From NCBI RefSeq assembly GCF_030813595.1, contig NZ_JAUSUH010000011.1, positions 1 through 64,000 on the forward strand: 64,000 nucleotides of DNA, read 5' to 3'. The DNA is from Ancylobacter vacuolatus (GTDB taxonomy: Bacteria > Pseudomonadota > Alphaproteobacteria > Rhizobiales > Xanthobacteraceae). Both the position numbers and the translations under genes were made by a program. Under the pieces are notes generated by a model. The model was given only the letters and a program-made list of their open reading frames with translations, made no database searches and was not told the origin of the DNA. This document shows, piece by piece, positions 7,670 to 17,882 of this stretch (within the stretch, counting starts at the first letter, position 1; the number at the start of each line of letters is the position of its first letter).

Positions 7670-8164
7670 TCAGCCTTTCCAGTGCAGGGCACAGACCAGC
7701 GTGAACAGGCGCCGGGCCGTGCCGAAATCGAGGGCGATCTTGTCCTTCAGCCGCTCGCGCAGCAGTTCGGAAGCCTCGTTGTGCAGGCCGCGCCGGCCCA
7801 TGTCGATGGCCTCGATCTGCGACGGGCTGGCGGTGCGGATCGCCGAATAATAGCTCTCGCAGACCATGAAATAATCGCGCACCACCCGCCGCAGCGGGCT
7901 GAGCGACAGCTGGTGCTGCACGACCGGGGCGCCGTCCTCGCGGGTGACATCCAGCACGAGGCGCCCCTCGCTCAGCGAGATAGCGAGGCAATAGGGGCCG
8001 GGCGCGGTATCGCCGTGCGGGGCAAAGCTGTTCTCGGCCAGCAGATCATAGATGGCAACGGCCCGCTCATGCTCGACATCGACATTGGAACGGCCGATGG
8101 AGGCGCCGTCCAGCGTCACCGCCGCCAGGCGGCGGGTCTCGACATAGGGATCCTCCCCGGCCAT
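7670..8164 (-). CDS. UPF0262 family protein
   Basis: 164 aa, the usual size for this family. Segments such as [18 protein letters not shown] and [15 protein letters not shown] are characteristic. The function is unknown; the protein is cytosolic and conserved across Hyphomicrobiales between hisD and the phosphatase gene. I chose the ATG at 8164, which lies ten bases after the hisD stop; an earlier in-frame ATG at 8215 would overlap hisD by 41 bases and add a poor sequence. It appears to be in one transcript with hisD, the phosphatase and possibly maf-yacG. Confidence 0.88.
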   Translation of the reverse strand: MAGEDPYVETRRLAAVTLDGASIGRSNVDVEHERAVAIYDLLAENSFAPHGDTAPGPYCLAISLSEGRLVLDVTREDGAPVVQHQLSLSPLRRVVRDYFMVCESYYSAIRTASPSQIEAIDMGRRGLHNEASELLRERLKDKIALDFGTARRLFTLVCALHWKG

Positions 8165-8174
8165 CGGGCGGCCG

Positions 8175-9467
8175 TCAGAGGTTGAGCCGGATCGCGACGG
8201 AGCGGGCATGGGCACTGAGACCCTCCGCCTCGCCGAGCGCGATCGCCGCCGGGCCGAGCGCGCGAAGCTGCTCCGGCCCGCATTTGAGGATAGAGGTGCG
8301 CTTCATGAAGTCGAGCACGCCAAGCCCCGAGGAGAAGCGCGCCGAGCGCGCGGTCGGCAGCACATGGTTGGAGCCGCCGACATAGTCGCCGATCGCTTCC
8401 GGCGTATGGGCGCCGAGGAAGATGGCGCCGGCATGATGGATGGCGTCGGCCAGCGTTTCGGCATCCGCCGCCATGATCTCCAGATGCTCGGGGGCGAGGC
8501 GGTTCGCCAGCGCCGGCGCCTCAATGAGGCTGCCGAGCAGGATCACCGCGCCGAACTCGGCCCAGCTCTTCGCCGCGATGTCCCGGCGCGGCAGAGTGGC
8601 GAGCTGGCGCTCGACGGCGGCGATCACCGCTTCGGCCAGCGCCGCATCGTCGGTCATGAGGATCGATTGGGCGGCGGTGTCGTGCTCGGCCTGGGCGAGA
8701 AGATCGGCGGCGATCCAGTCCGGATTCTGCTCGCCATCGGCGATGACCAGCACCTCGGAGGGGCCGGCCACCATGTCGATGCCCACCGTGCCGAAGACAT
8801 GGCGCTTGGCCGCCGCCACATAGGCGTTGCCCGGGCCGACGATCTTGGCGACGGGAGCGATGGTCTGCGTCCCATAGGCCAGCGCGGCGATGGCCTGCGC
8901 CCCGCCGACGCGGTACACCTCGTCAACCCCGGCGAGGTCGGCGGCGGCGAGCACCAGCGGGTTGAGCACCCCGTCGGGCGCCGGCACCACCATGGCGAGG
9001 CGCCCTACCCCCGCCACCTTGGCCGGCACGGCATTCATCAGCACGGACGAGGGATAGGCGGCGGTGCCGCCGGGCACATAGAGCCCGACCGCGTCCACCG
9101 CCGTCCAGCGATGGCCCAGCTCGACCCCGGCGGCATCGACATAGCGGCCGCTTGTCGGCAGCTGGCGCTGGTGGTGGGAGCGGATGCGGCCATGGGCGAA
9201 GGCCAGCGCCTCGCGCGTCGCCGGATCGGAGGCCGCGACCGCCGCCGCGATTTCCTCGTCGGTCACGCGGATGCCGAGCGCGCCGAGATCGACGCGGTCG
9301 AAGGTCTTGGAGAGGGCGATCAGCGCCGCATCGCCGTGCTGGCGCACCTCCTCGACAATATGCGCCACCGCCTGCGCGACATCGGCCGACACCTCGCGCT
9401 TGGTGCCGAGGAAGGCGCGGAAGCGCTCAGCAAAATCGGGGGAGCGTGTGTCGAGGCGAAGCGGCAT
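8175..9467 (-). CDS. hisD: Histidinol dehydrogenase
   Basis: 430 aa. Catalyses the last two steps of histidine synthesis, NAD-dependent oxidation of L-histidinol to L-histidine, with a zinc ion. Family marks include [16 protein letters not shown], the [12 protein letters not shown] segment, [18 protein letters not shown] and APEHLEI, which holds catalytic and zinc-binding residues. Start at ATG 9467 after an AGGATT sequence; upstream codons in frame look non-coding. It is separated from DUF2948 by 219 bp and starts the hisD-UPF0262-phosphatase group. Being apart from other his genes is normal in this order. Confidence 0.97.
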   Translation of the reverse strand: MPLRLDTRSPDFAERFRAFLGTKREVSADVAQAVAHIVEEVRQHGDAALIALSKTFDRVDLGALGIRVTDEEIAAAVAASDPATREALAFAHGRIRSHHQRQLPTSGRYVDAAGVELGHRWTAVDAVGLYVPGGTAAYPSSVLMNAVPAKVAGVGRLAMVVPAPDGVLNPLVLAAADLAGVDEVYRVGGAQAIAALAYGTQTIAPVAKIVGPGNAYVAAAKRHVFGTVGIDMVAGPSEVLVIADGEQNPDWIAADLLAQAEHDTAAQSILMTDDAALAEAVIAAVERQLATLPRRDIAAKSWAEFGAVILLGSLIEAPALANRLAPEHLEIMAADAETLADAIHHAGAIFLGAHTPEAIGDYVGGSNHVLPTARSARFSSGLGVLDFMKRTSILKCGPEQLRALGPAAIALGEAEGLSAHARSVAIRLNL

Positions 9468-9686
9468 GTCGGAATCCTGCGGGTCGGCGGTCCTGCGCGT
9501 CGAGAGCCGGCGCCCAGGGTCCTGCGGGCCGGGCCGCCGCGCACGCGCAGCAGGCGCAAGGCCGCGCAAAAGCGCAGGCACCGATTTTGGCTTGTCCTAT
9601 CGCAACCGCGCTCGCCGAAGACAAGCGCATTCCGACAAGGCCCTGCCATCCCGCATCGCAGACGGGCCCCCGACCTCGGGTGCCCC

Positions 9687-10169
9687 TCACTCCACCTCGT
9701 GGCAGGGCGTTCCCTTGGCGTCCCAGGCCGGCCCAAGATCCTCCAGCCCCGCCTCCAGGCATTCGACATCGAGCTGCACCTCGCCGCCGCCGGAGAACAG
9801 GAAGGTCACGGTGCCGGAAGGCGCCTCGATCTCCTCGAAGGTCAGGGCCAGCAGGTTGAGGACCCCCTGCTTCTTCTTGAGGTCGAGCCCGCGCACCCGG
9901 GCCCCGCGCACCCGCTCGAAACGCAGGCCCGCCCGGCGCCGCACGCAGGGGCCGGCGGCGGCCGCAGCCGCGCCGATCGGCGCGTCGATGTCGGCCATCG
10001 CCTCGGCCTGGATAGCCTTCTCCCAGTCGAAGCGGTTGGCGAGCAGCACGAAGCGCTGCTCTTTCGGCAGGAAGGTCATGTCGCCCAGCGCGACCACCGC
10101 GTCCTGCAGATGCACCGAGAGAACCGCGAGATCCTCGCTATCGAGCGCAATCAGCTTCAACCCGGCCAT
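9687..10169 (-). CDS. DUF2948 family protein
   Basis: 160 aa. It begins MAGLKLIALDSEDLAVLS and contains LLANRFDWE and RVRGLDLKKK, the usual landmarks of the DUF2948 family, found almost only between murA and hisD in alphaproteobacteria. The biochemical role is unknown; no catalytic motif or membrane segment can be seen. GGAGAG stands about five bases before the ATG at 10169. The gene follows murA by 88 bp. Confidence 0.88.
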   Translation of the reverse strand: MAGLKLIALDSEDLAVLSVHLQDAVVALGDMTFLPKEQRFVLLANRFDWEKAIQAEAMADIDAPIGAAAAAAGPCVRRRAGLRFERVRGARVRGLDLKKKQGVLNLLALTFEEIEAPSGTVTFLFSGGGEVQLDVECLEAGLEDLGPAWDAKGTPCHEVE

Positions 10170-10257
10170 GTTTTCTCTCCGCCTGCTTGCCTGTCGCCCA
10201 GATGGCGCCGCGCAGCCGCATCGGCAAGGGGCCCGGTGAGACTGCGTAGACGCCCGC

Positions 10258-11547
10258 TCAGCCGGCCAGCCGCTCGATTTCGGCACCGCAGGCCGAGAGC
10301 TTCTCCTCCAGCCGCTCGAAGCCGCGATCGAGATGGTAGACGCGGTGGATCATGCTCTCGCCCTCGGCGGCCAGCGCGCCGATGACCAGCGAGACCGAGG
10401 CGCGCAGGTCGGTGGCCATCACCGGCGCGCCCTTCAGCCGCTCCACACCCTCAATGGTGGCGGTCTCGCCGTCGAGATGGATGCGCGCGCCAAGCCGGGC
10501 CAGTTCCTGCACATGCATGAAGCGGTTCTCGAAAATGGTCTCGGTGATGCGCGAGGTGCCGCGTGCCCTTGTGGTGAGCGCCATGAGCTGCGCCTGCAGA
10601 TCGGTCGGAAAGCCCGGGAAAGGCTCGGTCGTCACCGTGACCGGGGAAATGCCGGCGCCATTGCGCTTCACCCGCAGGCCTTCATTGGAGACGGTGATTT
10701 CCGCGCCAGCCTCGCGCAGCGTATCGAGCGCCGATTCCAGCAAATCCGCCCGCGCGCCGGACAGCAGCACATCGCCGCCGGTCATCGCCACCGCCATCGC
10801 ATAGGTGCCGGTCTCGATGCGGTCCGGCAGCACGCTGTGGCGGGCGCCCTTGAGGCGCGGCACGCCGACGACGCGAATGGTGGACGTGCCCTGCCCCTCG
10901 ACCCGGCCGCCCATGGCGTTGATGCAATCGGCGACATCGACGATCTCCGGCTCACGCGCGGCGTTCTCGATGATCGTCTCGCCGTCGGCGAGGCTCGCGG
11001 CCATCAGCGCCGTGTGGGTGGCGCCGACCGAGACCTTGGGGAAGACGATCCGCGCGCCTTTCAGCCCCTTCGGCGCCCGGGCCAGCACATAGCCCGCATC
11101 GATCTCGATCTCGGCGCCGAGCGCGCGCAGCGCGTCGAGATGGAAATCCACCGGGCGCGTGCCGATGGCGCAGCCGCCCGGCAGCGACACCTTGGCCTCG
11201 CCCATGCGCGCCAGCAGCGGCGCGATGACCCAGAAGCTCGCCCGCATCTTCGAGACCAGTTCATACGGCGCCGTGGTGTCGACGATGACCCGCGCGTCGA
11301 TCTCCAGCGTCTGGCCGGCATAGGCATCGTCGCCCCGCCGCTTGCCGTTCACCGTGATGTCGATGCCGTGATTGCCGAGAATGCGCTGCAGCTGCGACAC
11401 GTCGGCGAGGCGCGGCACATTCTCCAGCACCAGCTTCTCGTCGGTCAGCAGGCCGGCGATCATCAGCGGCAGGGCGGCGTTCTTGGCGCCGGAAATCGGG
11501 ATCGTTCCGTTGAGCGGGTTGCCGCCGACGATGCGGATGCGGTCCAT
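10258..11547 (-). CDS. murA: UDP-N-acetylglucosamine 1-carboxyvinyltransferase
   Basis: 429 aa. First committed step of peptidoglycan synthesis: transfer of enolpyruvate from PEP to UDP-GlcNAc. The N-terminus [20 protein letters not shown], the loop [13 protein letters not shown] with the active-site cysteine (Cys126, target of fosfomycin) and the [13 protein letters not shown] segment are diagnostic. Cysteine rather than aspartate at the loop predicts the fosfomycin-sensitive form. Start at ATG 11547, with AAGGAG about 11 bases upstream. Confidence 0.98.
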   Translation of the reverse strand: MDRIRIVGGNPLNGTIPISGAKNAALPLMIAGLLTDEKLVLENVPRLADVSQLQRILGNHGIDITVNGKRRGDDAYAGQTLEIDARVIVDTTAPYELVSKMRASFWVIAPLLARMGEAKVSLPGGCAIGTRPVDFHLDALRALGAEIEIDAGYVLARAPKGLKGARIVFPKVSVGATHTALMAASLADGETIIENAAREPEIVDVADCINAMGGRVEGQGTSTIRVVGVPRLKGARHSVLPDRIETGTYAMAVAMTGGDVLLSGARADLLESALDTLREAGAEITVSNEGLRVKRNGAGISPVTVTTEPFPGFPTDLQAQLMALTTRARGTSRITETIFENRFMHVQELARLGARIHLDGETATIEGVERLKGAPVMATDLRASVSLVIGALAAEGESMIHRVYHLDRGFERLEEKLSACGAEIERLAG

Positions 11548-11726
11548 GAAGTTCGATACTCCTTCAGCGCGCGACAGAGGGCGCGACCTGTCCATTGCCC
11601 GGAACAATGTCGCATCCGGCGCCTGTCGGCAGCGGCATGTCTGGACGATGGGGCCGATTCGTGGCGACCCACCGTCAATTCCCGTCAATCTCTACCGCGT
11701 GTGGCCGGGCGCGACAACGCGCGCGC

Positions 11727-11945
11727 TCAGCCCTCGCCGTCCGGCCGGGGCGGAGCGTCGGGGAGCGCGGACAGGTCCGGCGACTTCGCGTCGCCGGTCG
11801 GCGAATCCGGCACGGCGCGCGCCGTCTCCTGCGCCGCCTCTGGCGCGTCCTTGCGGCCGCGCGCCTGCTGCTTGCGCCGGGCGAGATTGGCGCGCAGCGC
11901 CGCCGCCAGCCGTTCGGCACGCGCCGCTTCCTCCTGGCTGCTCAT
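11727..11945 (-). CDS. Small basic protein upstream of murA, function unknown
   Basis: 72 aa. The N-terminal half is an amphipathic helix rich in Ala, Arg and Leu (AERLAAALRANLARRKQQAR); the C-terminal half is Pro/Asp/Ala-rich and disordered. Similar short proteins with an LRANL-RRK core sit near murA in other Hyphomicrobiales, from memory; their role is not known. GGGAG precedes the ATG at 11945 at good spacing. It lies 179 bp upstream of murA on the same strand and may share its transcript. Confidence 0.65.
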   Translation of the reverse strand: MSSQEEAARAERLAAALRANLARRKQQARGRKDAPEAAQETARAVPDSPTGDAKSPDLSALPDAPPRPDGEG

Positions 11946-12222
11946 CCCGCCGTCTCCCGCTGGTCCGGGCACGAGCGGACCCGCCGCCGCTCCCCACTGG
12001 CCGCACCCTGCGGCCCACCGACTGTGCAGAGCCTTAACCTGCGCCCCTTTTGGGAGGAAGGGGCGCAAAAGGCACAAAAGAGCGGCGCTGGCGGGTCCCG
12101 CCCCCTTCTTTGCGCACGCCATGCACAGGCAGCGGGGGAATTGCACGCCGAACGCTTGCGCCGGCCGGCGCGCTGTGGCAAACGTCCCCGCGCCTTGGTG
12201 GCCCGTGCCGCCAACAGCCGGC

Positions 12223-12297
<75 letters not shown>

Positions 12298-12464
12298 TTT
12301 TTTCCAAGGAAAATCAGCACTTAAGCCAGAAGCCTGTCCCTGCTCCCCCATGCGTCGGAGCGGAACAAACCGTGTTTGTTGCGTCAGGGCAGGGAGAGAA
12401 TCCGGGGAGTTCGTTCTCGGGCCGTTCCGGCGTGCGCGCACGAATGAGGGCGGAACCGCCTGAC

Positions 12465-12541
12465 CCCCAAAAAGGAAACCCCGCCAAGCGCGGCAACGCT
12501 GGCGGGGCAATCCGTAGTGGCGATCATACCGAAGACAGCCA
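12465..12541 (-). ncRNA. Counter-transcribed RNA (inc-alpha type) of a repABC-like replicon
   Basis: On the minus strand a promoter (TTGTCC at 12571-12576, 17-bp spacer, TAATTT at 12548-12553) would start a short RNA of about 75 nt. It ends in a hairpin (TGGCGGGG/CCCCGCCA, 12479-12507) followed by a T-rich run. This is the expected size, direction and place of the antisense RNA that lowers repC expression between repB and repC of repABC plasmids. Ends are estimates. The structure looks intact although the adjacent repC is broken. Confidence 0.62.
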
Positions 12542-12599
12542 AGGCGAAAATTATCACAGGTCTTCGGGGCGGACAATAACGCCGTTCGGGCGGCAGCCG

Positions 12600-13690
12600 A
12601 TGACGCTTCGCCTGCTCGCCAGCCAGATGGCGGCGCGAGCGGTCCAGCGGGACGCGGTTGTGCACAAGTGGCGGGTCTTCCGCGATATCCGCGAGGCCTG
12701 GGAGCTGATCGGCGCCACCGAGCGGTCCCTCTCGGTCCTGAACGCCCTGCTCAGCTTCCATCCTGAGACGGCTCTCGGCGGCGACGCGATCATAGTCTGG
12801 CCATCGAACGAGCAGCTGGCGGCTCGCGCGAACGGCATGCCGCCGACCACATTGCGCCGGCATATCGGCGTGCGCGTGGATTGCGGCCTGATCATCCGCC
12901 GCGACAGCCCCAACGGCAAGCGCTTCGCCCGGAGAGGTCGCGGCGGCGAGATCGAGCAGGCCTATGGCTTCGATCTCGCCCCGCTAGTCGCCCGCGCCGA
13001 GGAGTTTCGCGATCTCGCCGACGCTGTCCACGCCGAGAAAAAGGCCTTCAGGGTCGCCAGGGAGCGTCTCACGCTGCTTCGCCGCGACATCGTCAAGATG
13101 ATCGACGTCAGTGTCCACGAGGGCATTCCCGGTGACTGGACGCGGGCGGAGCGGAGCTATCAGGAGATCATCACGCTGCTTCCGCGCTCCGCGCCGCGCC
13201 AGCTCATCGATACGATTTCAGCCGACCTCGCTCAGCTGTCGGACGAAATCCGTTAGGCATTGGAATCATTCGCCAATTCATCGATTCCGGGCGCCAATGC
13301 ACGCCAATCTGGCGGGCACATACAGAATTCAAAACCAGACCACTCGATAGAAATTGAAGCCGCCGAACGGCCGGCTGGAACGACGGGCGACGGCGCGCCG
13401 CCCGAGTGCCCGGACACTCCTTCGCCACGTGAACTGTCTCTCGGCATTGTCCTCGCTGCCTGCCCGGCGGTACGGGAGCTGGCACCTGGGGGGGCAGATC
13501 CGGCACTTGCGGGAGTTCATCGCCACAACGCAGCTGGTCGGCCGGATGCTGGGAATTTGCCCAAGCGCCTGGAACGACGCTCGCAGGGTTCTGGGCGAGC
13601 AGTACGCGGCCATCACGCTCGCGGCCATCTATGAGCGTAGTGACAAGATCAGCAATGCCAACGGCTATCTGCGGAGCCTGACCCCGGCGA
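12600..13690 (+). pseudogene. repC: repC-like plasmid replication initiator, disrupted
   Basis: The reading from PFGRQPMTLRLLASQ through PSNEQLAARANGMPPTTLRR and LIIRRDSPNGKRFARR matches RepC, the initiator of repABC plasmids. It is broken in at least two places: an in-frame TAG at 13254-13256, after which the same frame continues plausibly as a RepC linker (HIQNSKPDH), and a seven-G run at 13488-13494 where one extra base moves the remaining homology (MLGICPSAW, ANGYLRSLT) into another frame. The first ATG (12600) lies inside the normal N-terminal motif and no better start exists upstream. The C-terminus fades near 13690. No repA or repB lies beside it. Product is presumably inactive. Confidence 0.8.
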
Positions 13691-13963
13691 CAGCCCCTAC
13701 GCGCGCCGGCGGCGCGGAGGGCGTCGGGACGCGGGGCGTCCCGACAGTCAGATCGACGGCCTGCGGCGCGTCGAACACGGGGCGGGACTCCTGCACTTCG
13801 GGGGGTTCGAAAGGGGGCTCTGGTCCCCTTCGCCTACGCCGCAACCCGGGTTGCGGCTAGTAGGTTATGCAGATGTCGCACCTGGGCCCCGCGGCCCTCG
13901 CCAATCCACGCGCCATCTCCACCCGGATCAGGAGCAAGCACCGCGTCGCCACGAACAACCAGC
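13691..13963. other. Decayed sequence after repC
   Basis: No gene can be supported. The stretch contains a G-rich patch (GGGGGGTTCGAAAGGGGG) and short meaningless frames. It joins the repC remnant to a mobilisation-like remnant. Confidence 0.4.
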
Positions 13964-14290
13964 GTAACCACGATCTGCGGCTCGACCGCCCAGCCCGGCT
14001 ATGTGGACGGCGACCGAACGGTGCGCAACCGGGTGCTGCTTGCCAATCTCACCGGAGGTGAGCTGCGGCTGATCTGCGATCAGCGCCGCGAAGCGTCGGG
14101 TCAGGTCCGGCAGCGGAGGGTCAGCGACAGTGCCGCCGTGTCGGTCGCCGGCATCATCACCTTCGGCACGCAGGCGCAGGGCTGGGTCGAGGCGCTGCCG
14201 GCGGAGCGCCAGGATGGCCTGTTCCGCGACGTCGCCGATGCCATCGCCGAGCGCCTCGGCACCACGCTGTACCCGCAACAACTCGACGCC
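13964..14290 (+). pseudogene. N-terminal fragment resembling a mobilisation protein
   Basis: About 105 readable codons without a good start codon (VTTICGSTAQPGYVDGDR, then SVAGIITFGTQAQGWVEALP and VADAIAERLGTTLY). The pattern recalls the N-terminus of plasmid mobilisation/relaxase-type proteins in which a metal-binding His segment would follow, but the sequence switches to something else exactly before that point. The family assignment is from memory and weak. Lying between repC debris and an unrelated C-terminal fragment, it is best read as plasmid wreckage. Confidence 0.4.
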
Positions 14291-14298
14291 CCCCTGCC

Positions 14299-14423
14299 CC
14301 GGCGGCCGCTTCGTCGTCATCACCGAGAACTTCACCGGGAGTTCGGAGACGGTGAACGGCCGCGAGGCCTCCAATGAGGCCGACCTGCAGATGCTGAAGA
14401 TTGGCCTCAACTACCGCTTCTGA
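14299..14423 (+). pseudogene. C-terminal tail of an outer-membrane beta-barrel protein
   Basis: About 40 codons end in MLKIGLNYRF followed by a stop, the typical last strand of an Omp31/porin-type barrel with terminal aromatic residue. There is no barrel sequence upstream; it is fused abruptly to the mobilisation-like fragment in a different frame. It marks a deletion or recombination junction. Confidence 0.5.
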
Positions 14424-14542
14424 CGCGCTGCGCCGGCCTTCGCACGTTAAACATGACCGCCAAGGTCGGCGCGCGGCGGTGAGAGGAACATGCGCGCCGC
14501 GTGAGGCGTTGCGCCCCCGGGTATCTCAACGGGAGCGCGCGC

Positions 14543-16210
14543 GTGATCACCGACCTCTGGTACAAGAACGCCATCGTCTATTGCCTCTCCGTCGAAGGCT
14601 TCATGGATTCGAACGGCGACGGGACAGGCGATTTCCGCGGCCTGATGCGGCGGCTGGACTATCTCCACGGCCTCGGCGTCACCGCCATCTGGCTGATGCC
14701 GTTCCAGGTCTCGCCGGGGAAGGACGACGGCTACGACGTCGCAGACTATTACGGCGTGGATCCCCGCTACGGCACGCTGGGCGATTTCGTTGAGTTCACC
14801 CACGCCGCCAAGCAGCGCGGCATGCGGGTGCTGATCGACCTCGTCGTGAACCACACCTCAAACCAGCATCCCTGGTTCAAATCCGCCCGCTCCGACCCGA
14901 ACTCGCCCTACCGCGACTGGTATGTCTGGTCGAAGACCAAGCCGAAGAACGCCAATGAGGGCATGGTGTTTCCCGGCGTGCAGAAGACCACCTGGACTTA
15001 TGACAAGGCGGCTAAGGAATATTATTTCCACCGCTTCTACGATTTCCAGCCCGACCTCAACACCGCCAATCCGGACGTGCAGGCGGAAATTCTCCGCATC
15101 ATGGGGTTCTGGCTGGAACTCGGCGTCTCCGGCTTCCGCATGGACGCTGTGCCCTTCGTGATCGCCGAGAAGGGGGCGGACATCGATGGCCAGCCGATCG
15201 AGCATTTCAACATGCTGCGCACCTTCCGCGAATTCCTGCAGTGGCGGCGGGGCGACGCCATCATCCTGGCGGAGGCCAACATTCTTCCCGAAGACGACAA
15301 GAAGTATTTCGGCGAAGACGGCGACCGCATGCACATGATGTTCAACTTCCAGGTCAACCAGTCGCTGTTCTACGCGCTGGCCAGCGCCGACATGAAGCCG
15401 CTGGTGAAGGCACTGAACGCCACGAGGCCGGACTATGCGACGGCGCAATGGGGCCTGTTCCTGCGCAACCATGATGAGCTCGACCTCGGCCGGCTGACGC
15501 CGGCGCAGCGTGATGAGGTGTTCCAGGCGTTCGGGCCTGACAAATCGATGCAACTCTATGATCGCGGCATCCGCCGCCGGCTCGCCCCGATGCTGAAGGG
15601 CGATCGCCGCATGATGGAGCTGGCCTACAGCCTCATGCTGTCGCTGCCCGGCACGCCGGTACTGCGCTATGGCGACGAGATCGGCATGGGCGACGATCTC
15701 AGCCTGCCGGAACGCTATTGTGCCCGCACGCCGATGCAGTGGTCGAACGAGCCGCAGGGCGGCTTCAGCGCGGCGGAGAAGACCCATCTGCCCGTCATCT
15801 CCGAGGGCGCCTATGGCTTCGAGCAGGTGAACGTCGCCGACCAGCGCCGCGATCCGCAATCCTTCCTCAACTGGATGGAACGGATGATCCGCACCCGGCA
15901 GGAGACGCAGGAGATCGGCTGGGGCGCCTTTAAGGTCGTCGATGTCGGCCACGACGCGGTGCTGTGCCTGCGCTATGAATGGCGCAACAACGTCGCGGTG
16001 TTCCTGCACAATTTCCACCCCGAGGGGGTGAGCGTGCAGTTCAAGCTCACGCCGCCGGAGGGCGAGCCGAACCGCCTCGTCAACCTTCTATCGGATACCC
16101 ACAGCGAGGCGGATGGCAAGGGCCGGCACGCCATCACGCTGGAACCCTATGGCTACCGGTGGTTCCGCATGGGCGGGCTCGACTATGCCTTCCGCCGCAC
16201 GGAGCTTTAG
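14543..16210 (+). CDS. GH13 alpha-amylase family protein, trehalose-synthase-like
   Basis: 555 aa from the GTG at 14543, preceded by GGGAG at seven-base spacing. TIM-barrel GH13 enzyme: region I VIDLVVNH-type (LIDLVVNHTS), nucleophile Asp in GFRMDAVPF, acid/base Glu in ILAEANI, and FLRNHDELDL for the transition-state Asp. The opening (DLWYKNAIVYCLSVEGFMD) and QMNHD-free context resemble TreS-type maltose alpha-D-glucosyltransferases, which interconvert maltose and trehalose, but it lacks the maltokinase fusion. Substrate is therefore inferred. It converges on an alpha-glucosidase gene, with a 9-bp-stem hairpin in the 46-bp gap. Confidence 0.82.
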   Translation: MITDLWYKNAIVYCLSVEGFMDSNGDGTGDFRGLMRRLDYLHGLGVTAIWLMPFQVSPGKDDGYDVADYYGVDPRYGTLGDFVEFTHAAKQRGMRVLIDLVVNHTSNQHPWFKSARSDPNSPYRDWYVWSKTKPKNANEGMVFPGVQKTTWTYDKAAKEYYFHRFYDFQPDLNTANPDVQAEILRIMGFWLELGVSGFRMDAVPFVIAEKGADIDGQPIEHFNMLRTFREFLQWRRGDAIILAEANILPEDDKKYFGEDGDRMHMMFNFQVNQSLFYALASADMKPLVKALNATRPDYATAQWGLFLRNHDELDLGRLTPAQRDEVFQAFGPDKSMQLYDRGIRRRLAPMLKGDRRMMELAYSLMLSLPGTPVLRYGDEIGMGDDLSLPERYCARTPMQWSNEPQGGFSAAEKTHLPVISEGAYGFEQVNVADQRRDPQSFLNWMERMIRTRQETQEIGWGAFKVVDVGHDAVLCLRYEWRNNVAVFLHNFHPEGVSVQFKLTPPEGEPNRLVNLLSDTHSEADGKGRHAITLEPYGYRWFRMGGLDYAFRRTEL

Positions 16211-16219
16211 AAGGCGCTC

Positions 16220-16248
16220 CCGGTCAGCCTGCACCGCAAGCTGACCGG
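16220..16248. terminator. Hairpin between convergent GH13 genes
   Basis: CCGGTCAGC and GCTGACCGG flank an 11-nt loop in the 46-bp gap between two genes that converge. Probably a shared terminator; no strong T-run on either side. Confidence 0.5.
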
Positions 16249-16256
16249 CGCCCGCT

Positions 16257-17861
16257 CTAGCCCCGTGCGTCCAGCGAGACGATGACGCCTTCATTGGGCC
16301 GCAGGGAAAGGTGGCCCTCCACCCTCTCCTGGCGCGGACGGTCACTCTCGGTGGAGAGCAGCACCCGCCCATAGGTGCCGGGCGGCAGCGGAATGTCGTC
16401 CTGCGCGGTGCCTGCGAGATTGAGCGCCACCAGCACGCATTCCTCAGCGCTCTCGCGCAGGAAGACCAGCACATCGCCCAATGCGGTGATCTTGCGATAG
16501 GTCCCGGCGTGCAGCACCGGATGGTCACGGCGCAGGGCGATCAGCTCCCGATAGAGCCCGAGCAGCGACGCGGGCTGTTCCAGCTGGACAGCGACGTTGC
16601 GCGTGGTGAAGTCCGCCGCCAGCGGCAGCCAGGGCCGACCATTAGTGAAGCCGGCATTGGGCGAGGCGTCCCACTGCATCGGCGTGCGCTCGGGATCGCG
16701 ACCGAGGCCAAGCCCCGGCTCGTTCTTCTCCCAGGGATCATGGGCGTCCTCGGTGGCGATCGGCACATTCTCCATGCCGATCTCGTCGCCGTAATACATG
16801 GTCGGCGTGCCGCGCAGGGTGAGCAGCAGCATCGCCGCGACCCGGGCGCGGCGGGCACCGATGCGCGAGGCGATACGCGGCTGGTCGTGATTGCCCAGCA
16901 CCCAGTTCGGCCAGCCGCCTTCCGGCACGGCGGCGTCATAGTCGGCGATCAGCTCGGCGAGGCGGGGCGCGCTCCAGCTGGCGTGGATCAACTGGAAATT
17001 GAACGGCAGGTGGGCGCCTTCGAGATTCTCGCCGTAATAGGTGACCAGCCGGTCGATCGGCAGGTAGATCTCGCCGATCAGCACCCGGTCCTCATATTCG
17101 TCGATCACCCCGCGCAGCTCGGCGATGATCGCATGCACGTCTGGCTGGTCGGTCGAGCGGGTTTGCAGGAAGCGACGTATGTCGGGATCGCCGGGCCCGT
17201 ATTCCGGGTTGGGCGGGTTGTCGCGGAAATCAGCGTCCTTCATCAGGTGCCAGATCACATCGACGCGGAAACCATCGACCCCGCGCGCCATCCAGAAGCG
17301 CAGCACGTCGTGCATCGCGGCGCGTACCTGCGGGTTGCGCCAGTTCAGGTCCGGCTGCTGGTTGAGGAAGGCGTGGTAATAATATTGCCCGCTCGCCGGG
17401 TCATAGGTCCAGGCCGGCCCGCCGAAATTGCTCATCCAGTTGTTCGGCGGCCCGCCATCGGGCGCGGGATCGCGCCAGATATACCAGTCGCGCCGGGGAT
17501 TTTCGCGCGAGGCGCGGCTCTCGGCAAACCAGGAGTGCTGGTCCGACGTATGGTTCGGCACGAAGTCGAGCACGATTTTGAGGCGGCGGGCATGCGCCTC
17601 CTCGATCAGGCGATCAAAGGCCTCGAGGTCGCCGAACATCGGATCGATGCCGCAATAATCGGCCACGTCATAGCCGAAATCCGCCATGGGCGAGGGGAAG
17701 ATCGGCGAGATCCAGACCGCGTCGATGCCAAGCGCGACCAGATAGTCGAGCCGGGCGCGGATGCCATCGAGATCGCCGATACCATCGTCATTCGTGTCCT
17801 GAAACGAACGGGGATAGACCTGATAGAAGATCCCGCGCTGCCACCACTGTGTCTGCGCCAT
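16257..17861 (-). CDS. GH13 alpha-glucosidase
   Basis: 534 aa cytosolic enzyme that should hydrolyse alpha-glucosidic bonds in short oligosaccharides. Barrel motifs: FVPNHTSDQHSWF (region I), nucleophile Asp in GFRVDVIWH, catalytic Glu in LIGEIYLP, and VLGNHDQPR (region IV). The N-terminus WWQRGIFYQVYPRSF and a small C-terminal beta domain are standard. Start ATG 17861 lies 21 bp after the stop of the flavin oxidoreductase gene, so the two probably form an operon. With the convergent trehalose-synthase-like gene it suggests a small maltose/trehalose module. Confidence 0.92.
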   Translation of the reverse strand: MAQTQWWQRGIFYQVYPRSFQDTNDDGIGDLDGIRARLDYLVALGIDAVWISPIFPSPMADFGYDVADYCGIDPMFGDLEAFDRLIEEAHARRLKIVLDFVPNHTSDQHSWFAESRASRENPRRDWYIWRDPAPDGGPPNNWMSNFGGPAWTYDPASGQYYYHAFLNQQPDLNWRNPQVRAAMHDVLRFWMARGVDGFRVDVIWHLMKDADFRDNPPNPEYGPGDPDIRRFLQTRSTDQPDVHAIIAELRGVIDEYEDRVLIGEIYLPIDRLVTYYGENLEGAHLPFNFQLIHASWSAPRLAELIADYDAAVPEGGWPNWVLGNHDQPRIASRIGARRARVAAMLLLTLRGTPTMYYGDEIGMENVPIATEDAHDPWEKNEPGLGLGRDPERTPMQWDASPNAGFTNGRPWLPLAADFTTRNVAVQLEQPASLLGLYRELIALRRDHPVLHAGTYRKITALGDVLVFLRESAEECVLVALNLAGTAQDDIPLPPGTYGRVLLSTESDRPRQERVEGHLSLRPNEGVIVSLDARG

Positions 17862-17882
17862 CCGCGCCTCCTGAAGGTTTGG

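Noticed and set aside
8208..10385. 725-codon open frame on the plus strand
   Set aside because: Spans the antisense of hisD, DUF2948 and part of murA, all solid genes with conserved motifs.
12298..14542. Second tRNA-Thr 3' end as evidence of tRNA-targeted integration of the plasmid debris
   Set aside because: No repeat of the tRNA-Thr 3' end was found at the right side of the debris.
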